64,000 nucleotides of DNA, taken from positions 434,001 to 498,000 of the forward strand of contig NZ_JBKKJT010000001.1 of the NCBI RefSeq assembly GCF_046614675.1, given 5' to 3'. Shown here piece after piece: positions 58,413 through 64,000 of this stretch (positions are counted from its first letter, which is position 1; every line of letters begins with the position of its first letter). Made by a program: the position numbers and the translations under genes. The DNA comes from Chryseobacterium cupriresistens (GTDB lineage Bacteria > Bacteroidota > Bacteroidia > Flavobacteriales > Weeksellaceae). The notes beneath the pieces are model-generated. The model worked only from the letters and a program-made list of their open reading frames with translations, made no database searches and had not been told where the DNA came from.

Positions 58413-59303
58413 CTATTTATCCTGTGGAATAGGATTAAACTGCGAATTCTCAATCGTCAGCGTTTTTGTCGTAAGATCATAATGATCATTCATAGACATT
58501 ACATGTACTGTTAAATTATCAATAGAAATCGGCTCTCCAAGGTTGATATTGGTAAGGTTGGTATCTTTGATAAACCTTCCGTCTACCAGAATAACAAGAC
58601 CTGAACCTACAGCAGTCATTACATCATTATGAATGAAAAGTCCTGTATCTTCACCCAATCCGATTCCCAGCGTTCTAGGATTGTTCACTACCGCCTGGAA
58701 AAGGCGCCCGATTCTTCCCCGCTGTACAAAATGAGTGTCGATAATGACATTATCGATTAGCCCCAATCCCTGAGTGGTTTTGATTTCTCCTTTCAATAAA
58801 GCTTCAGAACTGCTTCCCTGATAGATCATATTTTCAGAAGCTGCTGCAGCACCTGCAGAAGTTCCGGAATAAATAAAATCCTGTTCCTGGTATTTTAATA
58901 AAACCGTATCATGAAATCTTGTTCCTCCAAGAATAGAGGTCAGTCTCAGCTGATCTCCTCCGGTGAACATCATTACATCGGCAGCGTTGGCTCTTGCGAC
59001 CATTGCATCAGAATTGGCTTCCTCACGGTTGTGGATGTCCAGCACATTTACATTTTTAGCTCCAAGAAATTCGAATGCTTTTTTGTACTCGGAACCTACG
59101 ATCTGAGGGATTTGAGAGGCAGTGGTAACAATTTCAATGACAGAATTTTCCTTTAGTTTTGATTCGTTGATGATCTTTCGCAGGATCCCACGCTCAAAAA
59201 AATTAAGATTCTTTTCTATATTCTGATCATAATCGGTTTCAGCAAAACTTCCTTTGTTTACAGCGCCTCCGATAACTATTAATTTTCCAACAGGTTTCAT
59301 CAT
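58413..59303 (-). CDS. cphB: Cyanophycinase
   Basis: 296 residues, S51 family. The nucleophile is S149 in YSGTSAGAAAASE, with TGGDQLRL (114-121) forming the glycine turn and IIDTHFVQRGRIGRL (H191) following; LGIGLGEDTGLFI is conserved in cyanophycinases. It hydrolyses cyanophycin from its end to beta-Asp-Arg dipeptides. There is no signal peptide, so it acts inside the cell on the granules. It is divergent from cphA across 198 bases and upstream of an isoaspartyl peptidase gene. Confidence 0.94.
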   Translation of the reverse strand: MMKPVGKLIVIGGAVNKGSFAETDYDQNIEKNLNFFERGILRKIINESKLKENSVIEIVTTASQIPQIVGSEYKKAFEFLGAKNVNVLDIHNREEANSDAMVARANAADVMMFTGGDQLRLTSILGGTRFHDTVLLKYQEQDFIYSGTSAGAAAASENMIYQGSSSEALLKGEIKTTQGLGLIDNVIIDTHFVQRGRIGRLFQAVVNNPRTLGIGLGEDTGLFIHNDVMTAVGSGLVILVDGRFIKDTNLTNINLGEPISIDNLTVHVMSMNDHYDLTTKTLTIENSQFNPIPQDK

Positions 59304-59307
59304 TGTG

Positions 59308-59315
59308 CAAAATTA
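59308..59315 (-). promoter_or_regulatory. -7 box TAATTTTG for cphB
   Basis: A perfect TAnnTTTG on the minus strand ends 4 bases before the cphB ATG, so the transcript may be leaderless. A TTG (minus, 59341-59339) lies 23 bases further up, a little far. Confidence 0.5.
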
Positions 59316-59449
59316 AAAAATAATTCACATTCTCTGGCCAATTTCATGCCATCTTTAGTTGATTTTTAATGTTTTAGGAATGTTAATTAAAATTAATTTT
59401 TTTTTACTGAATCTTTAAATGTGGTATAGTTTCGTTTAGGGTTTTACAT

Positions 59450-59457
59450 TATCTTTG
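59450..59457 (+). promoter_or_regulatory. -7 box TATCTTTG for cphA
   Basis: A perfect TAnnTTTG. Three bases later an ATG opens an 8-codon frame (59461-59487, MKGVIVNC) that ends before the cphA ATG at 59502. It may be chance or a leader peptide. Confidence 0.5.
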
Positions 59458-59501
59458 GCTATGAAAGGAGTTATTGTTAACTGTTAAAATGCCAATAGAC
59501 T

Positions 59502-62132
59502 ATGAAAATCGAAAAGATTCAGGCACTAAGAGGTCCTAACATCTGGAGCATCAGAAGAAAGAAGCTGATACAGATGAGGTTGGATTTAGAAGAAATGGAG
59601 AATTATCCTACCAATAAAATCGAAGGATTCCGGGAAAGGATTGAAAAATTAATCCCATCATTGATGACGCACCGATGCTCGGAAGGAGTGGAAGGAGGTT
59701 TTTTCCATAGAGTGGAAACAGGAACCTGGATGGGACATGTCATTGAGCATATCGCTTTGGAAATACAGACCCTGGCAGGAATGGATGTGGGGTTTGGAAG
59801 AACCCGTGAAACAAAAACTCCGGGAGTATATAATGTAGTATTCAATTATATCGAAGAAAATGCAGGGATCTTTGCTGCAGAAGAATCTGTAAAAATTGCA
59901 GAAGCACTGATTGAAGGCAAAGATTATGATTTGAATGCTTGTATCCATAGATTAAAAGAAATCAGGGAACGCGTTCGTTTAGGACCTTCCACAGGAAGTA
60001 TTGTAGAAGAAGCGGCATCCAGAAGAATCCCATGGATCAGACTGGGGACAAACTCATTGGTACAGCTTGGTTATGGCGTGAACCAGCAGAGATTTCAGGC
60101 TACCATTACCGGGAACACAAGTTCTATTGCTGTTGATATCGCGTGTAATAAAGAATTAACAAAGAGAATGCTTCATGATGCGGCTATTCCCGTACCGATT
60201 GGAGATTTGGTAACAGATGAAGAAGGTTTACATGCGGTAATCAGGAAAATTGGATATCCCATTGTTTTAAAACCTCTGGATGGAAACCATGGAAAAGGTT
60301 CTTCCATTAATGTGAACGATTGGGAAGCCGCCAGAACAGGCCTTGAACATGCTCAGAAATATTCAAGAAAAGTAATTGTTGAGAAATATATCACAGGCTA
60401 CGACTTCCGTATACTGGTGATCAATAATAAAATGGTGGCTGCAGCCAGAAGAGTTCCAGCCCATGTTGTAGGCGATGGAGAACTGAACCTTCAGCAGCTT
60501 ATTGAAAAAGAAAACAAAGACCCTAGAAGAGGCTATGGCCATGAAAATGTCCTTACCGAAATTGAAGTTGATAAAGACACTTTAGAATTACTTGATAAAC
60601 TTCAATATACTTTGGAAACAATTCCTCAAAGAGGAGAAGTGGTTTATCTTAAATCAACGGCCAATCTTTCAACCGGAGGAACTTCCATTGATGTAACAGA
60701 TATGGTGCATCCGGAAAATATCACAATGGCTGAAAGAATTTCTAAAATTATCGGATTGGATGTTTGCGGTATTGATGTGATGGCAGAGAACCTTACCCAG
60801 CCTTTAAAGGAAAGTGGCGGAGCAATTATTGAAGTTAATGCTGCACCAGGGTTCAGAATGCATCTTGCACCAAGTGAAGGATTACCAAGAAATGTGGCTG
60901 CTCCGGTGGTTGATATGCTCTATCCTCAGGGAAAACCTTTTACCATTCCCATCATTGCAGTAACAGGAACCAATGGAAAAACAACAACGACAAGACTTAT
61001 TTCCCATATTGTAAAAAGCAATGGGTACCGAGTAGGATTTACGACTTCGGATGGAATTTATATTCAAAATACCATGCTGTCAAAAGGAGATACTACAGGA
61101 CCGCTTTCTGCAGAATTTATTCTGAAAGACCCTACCGTAGAATTTGCAGTGCTGGAAACCGCAAGAGGTGGTATTTTACGTTCGGGGCTTGGTTTTTCAC
61201 AATGTGATATCGGGGTTCTGACCAATATTGAGGAAGATCACCTGGGAATGAACGATATTCACAGTTTAAAAGATCTTACCAAGGTAAAGCGTGTTGTATT
61301 GGATAGTGTCAAAAAGAGCGGCTGGAGTGTTTTGAATGCCGACAATGAATATTCCATGAAGATTGTGAGTGATCTCGATTCTAATGTGGCTATTTTCAGT
61401 ATGGATGAAAACAATCCTCATATTGTAAAATTTGCTAAAGAAGGAAAGATAACCTGTGTATATGAAGAAGGTTTTGTAACCATCAAAAAAGGAGACTGGA
61501 AAATCAGAATAGGAAAAGCCAAAGACTTCCCGATAACGATGGAAGGGAAAGCCAGATTTATGATTGAAAACGTATTGGCAGCCAGTTTGGCGAGTTACCT
61601 TTACGGATTCGGGATTGAGGATATTTCCAATTCTTTGAGAACCTTTATTCCAAGTGCCCAGCTGACACCGGGAAGACTGAATGTTTTTAAATTCAAAAAC
61701 TTTAAAGTTCTGATCGACTTTGCCCATAATCCTTCAGGATACGAAGCCATAGAAGATTATCTTAGAAATGTAGAATCTACCAAAAAGATAGGGATTATTT
61801 CCGGTGTTGGAGACCGTAGAGACAACGATATCAGAGAATGCGGAAAAATTGCCGGAAGAATGTTCGATTATATTATCATACGAAACGAAAAACACCTTCG
61901 CGGAAGAACCGAAGAGGAAATCAACGGATTGATTATCGACGGTATTAATTCTGCAGGAAGAGATGTCAGTTATGAGATCATTCCTAAAGAAATTGAAGCT
62001 TTAAAGCATGCGATAGGAATGGCAGAAGAAGGAACATTTATCACGGCTCTAAGTGACGTTATTTCCAATGCTATTGATCTGGTTCAGGAATACCAGGCCA
62101 AGGAATTGCTGGAAGACGATAAAAACCTGTAA
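59502..62132 (+). CDS. cphA: Cyanophycin synthetase
   Basis: 876 residues, the usual CphA1 length. Three regions are seen: the N-terminal domain (1-160: LRGPNIWSIRRKKLIQMRL, GTWMGHVIEHIALEIQTLAG); an ATP-grasp domain (about 215-475: IVLKPLDGNHGKGSSINVN, EKYITGYDFRILVIN, IIEVNAAPGFRMHLAPS); and a Mur-ligase domain (about 485-876: AVTGTNGKTTTTRL at about 486-499, NIEEDHLG, IDFAHNPSGYEAI). With ATP it adds Asp to the backbone and then Arg to each beta-carboxyl, making a cytoplasmic nitrogen and carbon store. Divergent from cphB. Confidence 0.96.
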   Translation: MKIEKIQALRGPNIWSIRRKKLIQMRLDLEEMENYPTNKIEGFRERIEKLIPSLMTHRCSEGVEGGFFHRVETGTWMGHVIEHIALEIQTLAGMDVGFGRTRETKTPGVYNVVFNYIEENAGIFAAEESVKIAEALIEGKDYDLNACIHRLKEIRERVRLGPSTGSIVEEAASRRIPWIRLGTNSLVQLGYGVNQQRFQATITGNTSSIAVDIACNKELTKRMLHDAAIPVPIGDLVTDEEGLHAVIRKIGYPIVLKPLDGNHGKGSSINVNDWEAARTGLEHAQKYSRKVIVEKYITGYDFRILVINNKMVAAARRVPAHVVGDGELNLQQLIEKENKDPRRGYGHENVLTEIEVDKDTLELLDKLQYTLETIPQRGEVVYLKSTANLSTGGTSIDVTDMVHPENITMAERISKIIGLDVCGIDVMAENLTQPLKESGGAIIEVNAAPGFRMHLAPSEGLPRNVAAPVVDMLYPQGKPFTIPIIAVTGTNGKTTTTRLISHIVKSNGYRVGFTTSDGIYIQNTMLSKGDTTGPLSAEFILKDPTVEFAVLETARGGILRSGLGFSQCDIGVLTNIEEDHLGMNDIHSLKDLTKVKRVVLDSVKKSGWSVLNADNEYSMKIVSDLDSNVAIFSMDENNPHIVKFAKEGKITCVYEEGFVTIKKGDWKIRIGKAKDFPITMEGKARFMIENVLAASLASYLYGFGIEDISNSLRTFIPSAQLTPGRLNVFKFKNFKVLIDFAHNPSGYEAIEDYLRNVESTKKIGIISGVGDRRDNDIRECGKIAGRMFDYIIIRNEKHLRGRTEEEINGLIIDGINSAGRDVSYEIIPKEIEALKHAIGMAEEGTFITALSDVISNAIDLVQEYQAKELLEDDKNL

Positions 62133-62156
62133 AGACATCTTTATACAACTTATTAC

Positions 62157-62195
62157 AATTGCAATACGGAATGGAAAACGTATTGCAATTTTTTT
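62157..62195 (+). terminator. Terminator of cphA
   Basis: AATTGCAATACG pairs with CGTATTGCAATT around a 10-base loop and is followed by Ts. Confidence 0.85.
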
Positions 62196-62330
62196 ATCTA
62201 TGGTTTCGAATCCGGGCTACGAAATAAGAGATGATTTCTAATGAAATTTTATCTTCTACTGTACTTTTTATTTACGAAAATTTGGAGCAGTTATTTTTTT
62301 ATGTTAAATCTCTAATTGGAGAATAATTTT

Positions 62331-62338
62331 TATATTTG
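62331..62338 (+). promoter_or_regulatory. -7 box TATATTTG for the bacteriocin-like peptide gene
   Basis: A perfect TAnnTTTG 22 bases before the ATG at 62361; the -33 element is not clear. Confidence 0.5.
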
Positions 62339-62360
62339 AATGTAAACTAAAATCAAAACC

Positions 62361-62510
62361 ATGAAAAATTTAAAGAGAATCTCTAAAGAGAAATTAAGAA
62401 GTATCAACGGAAAAGGAGGATGCCCTCCAGGCTTTCATGATTGTCCGGTGCCATGGAATGAAAAGGTATGCATTCCCCACGACAATCAGATGGCATGTCC
62501 GGAGTTATAA
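62361..62510 (+). CDS. Bacteriocin-like peptide with double-glycine leader
   Basis: A 49-residue gene. The leader MKNLKRISKEKLRSINGKGG ends in GG at residues 19-20 and matches the leader type common in Chryseobacterium and relatives (MKNLKKLsReeLKxixGG). The 29-residue core has four Cys (21, 28, 37, 46) and many Pro (CPPGFHDCPVPW, VCIPHDNQMACPEL), so two disulfides are possible. It has a promoter box and its own terminator hairpin. The usual export partner is a peptidase-containing ABC transporter; none is visible here. Antibacterial activity is not shown, and many such peptides are only annotated as bacteriocin-like. Confidence 0.8.
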   Translation: MKNLKRISKEKLRSINGKGGCPPGFHDCPVPWNEKVCIPHDNQMACPEL

Positions 62511-62513
62511 AAA

Positions 62514-62681
62514 TTATCCCTCACAGTGAGGGATTTTTTGTTGCTGTTCTTCAGTTTTTATGAGTTTCATCATTTTAATGCAATACAAGAATAAACTTAA
62601 AAAGAAAGTAATCACAACAATGTAAATAGGGTGTTTTTCCTTCACTATTTTGGGAGTTACAGGTTTAATTTTGCTCAACAA
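62514..62681 (-). CDS. Possible small single-span membrane protein
   Basis: A minus-strand frame of about 55 residues, ending at TTA 62514-62516 and opening at TTG codons 62681/62678. It reads LSKIKPVTPKIVKEKHP, one hydrophobic helix (IYIVVITFFLSLFLYCI), then MMKLIKTEEQQQKIPH. The basic N-terminus, single helix and charged tail look like a small membrane peptide. No ATG before the helix, no promoter recognised, and its end overlaps the bacteriocin-like terminator. It may be chance. Confidence 0.25.
   Translation of the reverse strand: MLSKIKPVTPKIVKEKHPIYIVVITFFLSLFLYCIKMMKLIKTEEQQQKIPHCEG
62516..62539 (+). terminator. Terminator of the bacteriocin-like gene
   Basis: ATCCCTCA and TGAGGGAT pair around CAG, followed by TTTTT. 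Confidence 0.85.
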
Positions 62682-62698
62682 TAATTAAACTGAAATCC

Positions 62699-63112
62699 AT
62701 GAGAACAATCAATTACATCGTTATACATTGTACAGCAACACAGCCAGATGTTACAATAGAAAGCATTAAAAGGTATTGGAAGGAAAACCTGAAATGGAGA
62801 AATCCAGGGTATCATTATATGATAAAAGCTGATGGAAAAATAGTCAACACGTTGCCCATTGATCAGGTATCCAATGGAGTTGCAGGGTGGAATTCTCAAA
62901 TTATCAATATATCATACATTGGAGGCATTGATAAAAATAGCCATCCAAAAGATACAAGAACGGAAGAGCAAAAAAAATCTATGGTAAAGCTGTTAAGAGA
63001 ATTAAAATCAAAATTTCCTAAAGCTATAATTCAAGGACATAGAGATTTTCCCAATGTTCATAAAGCTTGTCCTAGTTTTGATGCTAAGAAAGAGTATTCT
63101 GGGTTATCATAA
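62699..63112 (+). CDS. N-acetylmuramoyl-L-alanine amidase, T7-lysozyme/PGRP type
   Basis: 137 residues, the size of phage-type amidases with only the catalytic domain. Zinc ligands are H10 in YIVIHCTAT, H114 in IQGHRDFPN and C124 in KACPSFDAK; GYHYMIKADGKIVNTLP and GVAGWNSQIINISYIGG complete the fold. It would cut the bond between MurNAc and L-Ala in peptidoglycan. No signal peptide, so it would need a holin or lysis to reach its target. It sits between a bacteriocin-like peptide and an unknown gene; a phage or element remnant is possible. Confidence 0.9.
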   Translation: MRTINYIVIHCTATQPDVTIESIKRYWKENLKWRNPGYHYMIKADGKIVNTLPIDQVSNGVAGWNSQIINISYIGGIDKNSHPKDTRTEEQKKSMVKLLRELKSKFPKAIIQGHRDFPNVHKACPSFDAKKEYSGLS

Positions 63113-63143
63113 GGTGAAGGACTATAAGACTGTTTTAAAGTTG

Positions 63144-63163
63144 TATTACGGGAAACCGTAATA
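63144..63163 (+). terminator. Terminator of the amidase gene
   Basis: TATTACGG and CCGTAATA pair perfectly around a GAAA tetraloop and are followed by TTTT. Confidence 0.8.
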
Positions 63164-63245
63164 TTTTAAATTTGATATTTTTTATATTGCAAAAAATACG
63201 TCAAGGATTGGCGCATTACCTATTTATATTTGCTGTATAAAATAA

Positions 63246-63277
63246 TTGAATATAGTTTTCAAATATTTATACATTTG
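63246..63277 (+). promoter_or_regulatory. Promoter of the right-edge unknown gene
   Basis: TTG at 63246-63248, 21 bases, TACATTTG at 63270-63277, 19 bases before the ATG. A second TATATTTG is at 63225-63232. Confidence 0.65.
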
Positions 63278-63296
63278 TGAAACTAATAACCCAAGC

Positions 63297-64000
63297 ATGG
63301 CACAAACATTAAAATTAGAAATTTTTAAAATAGCAATTAAACCCAGAAATTCACGCGAGGATTTTGTTGATTTTAATAATCTTTTTGAAAGTATTGATGA
63401 AGATAAAGATCAGGCATACCAAAAATTCTTTTCTGACTTTATAGATTTATTCGGTGGAAAATTTAAATCAGATCAAAAAAAGACCAAAGGAATATGTACT
63501 ACCAATCAAAACAAAGGTACAATAAGAAGTATTAACAATGTTATTGATATTGAGATGTGGGGAGGTACAATTGGGAGCTTACAATTAATCTTTAATCAAG
63601 ACAATGCAGATGAAGAGATTGGAAAGATTGGATTAAATGAAATTGCATCGCTTCCGTTCTATATTAAATTATGGACGCCTTTTGATCATAGTTCAGGTAT
63701 ATTAATGGTTCAAAGTTACACAGATCATACAGTGTCTAATTTAGTTAAAATTATTTTTAGAGAGTTTATCAAGTCTTATGGATTTACGTTAAATTTTTCA
63801 CCCTTCACACCCGAGGCAATCAAAGAAGAATATCTTAAGAATAGTCATGTATATGAAATAAAAATGATAACTGATAAGGTGTCTAGAGGGAAAAGAGCTT
63901 TAATAAATCCTCTATTTGCGGATGAACAAGATTTAAAGATTACAGTTACTGTAAGTGGTTTTAAACATGATGTGAATGATTTTTGGAGAAATATTAAAGG
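63297..64000 (+). CDS. Unrecognised protein, cut by the window end
   Basis: The frame opens at the ATG at 63297 (MAQTLKLEIFKIAIKPRNSREDFVDFNNLFE) and is open to the right edge, about 234 residues. It is soluble, without signal peptide or membrane helix. Recognisable traits: a helical N-terminus, a likely beta-rich core (DIEMWGGTIGSLQLIFNQ, LPFYIKLWTPFDHSSGILMVQSYTDH), and a Lys-rich later part. No catalytic motif was seen. It is more AT-rich than genes to its left. A full-length sequence is needed to classify it; defence or phage-related families are possible but not supported by a motif. Confidence 0.75.
   Translation, partial: MAQTLKLEIFKIAIKPRNSREDFVDFNNLFESIDEDKDQAYQKFFSDFIDLFGGKFKSDQKKTKGICTTNQNKGTIRSINNVIDIEMWGGTIGSLQLIFNQDNADEEIGKIGLNEIASLPFYIKLWTPFDHSSGILMVQSYTDHTVSNLVKIIFREFIKSYGFTLNFSPFTPEAIKEEYLKNSHVYEIKMITDKVSRGKRALINPLFADEQDLKITVTVSGFKHDVNDFWRNIK

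Overview
The window looks like a stretch of chromosome from a Chryseobacterium-like flavobacterium (Bacteroidota, Weeksellaceae-type). The reasons are: Bacteroidota promoters (TTG, about 19-21 bases, TAnnTTTG) recur upstream of genes; Shine-Dalgarno sequences are rare; two secreted proteins carry type A and type B C-terminal sorting domains of the type IX secretion system; and there are a GLPGLI protein, a BlaI/M56 pair and a 'MKNLK...GG' bacteriocin-like peptide. Most of it is ordinary housekeeping chromosome. Both ends are cut inside genes.

Layout. 1-3.7 kb: a YrdC/YciO-type gene (partial), four tandem initiator tRNA genes, an alkylation-repair-like pair (2OG-Fe(II) oxygenase plus a small Ada-type Cys domain), a GNAT gene and a possible small RNA. 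3.9-7.2 kb: a BlaI repressor, M56 membrane protease and GLPGLI operon behind a promoter with BlaI-like dyads. 7.4-14.5 kb: maltose-type acetyltransferase, FSA-type transaldolase, DUF1905/YdeI protein, TPR protein, peptidase E with a coupled Cys-rich protein, PBP4-type carboxypeptidase and a histidine kinase. 14.6-21.3 kb: three secreted metallopeptidases (M61, M1, reprolysin-like). 21.5-25.8 kb: tatC, a KpsF-type isomerase and recQ. 26-35 kb: glycosyltransferase, cupin, lpdA, a CvfB-type RNA-binding protein and a 1303-residue type IX substrate. 35.2-41.6 kb: a TetR-controlled TolC/MFP/RND efflux operon. 41.9-48.2 kb: mostly minus-strand genes (J-KTSC fusion, retropepsin-like protein, DUF2306, NudK, TIGR01777, HPP). 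48.6-56.9 kb: a surface-type protein, methyltransferases, an XRE regulator facing ssb and a stand-alone HRDC gene, hisS, and two PH-SHOCT paralogues around a GNAT gene. 57.2-62.1 kb: a complete-looking cyanophycin locus (isoaspartyl peptidase, cyanophycinase, divergent cyanophycin synthetase). 62.3-64 kb: a bacteriocin-like double-glycine peptide, a T7-lysozyme-type amidase and an unrecognised gene cut by the window end; this edge reads as accessory DNA.

The most coherent pathway is cyanophycin storage: CphA builds the Asp-Arg polymer, CphB cuts it to beta-Asp-Arg dipeptides, and the isoaspartyl peptidase homologue would split those. The most unusual non-coding signal is a set of three unrelated 7-bp tandem arrays, each just upstream of a gene. 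Two start on the last base of a TAnnTTTG-like box and the third is made of iterated TATCTTT. Other extragenic structures include a 44-bp perfect palindrome, two relatives of one imperfect-hairpin repeat family, and several promoter boxes so close to start codons that the mRNAs may be leaderless.
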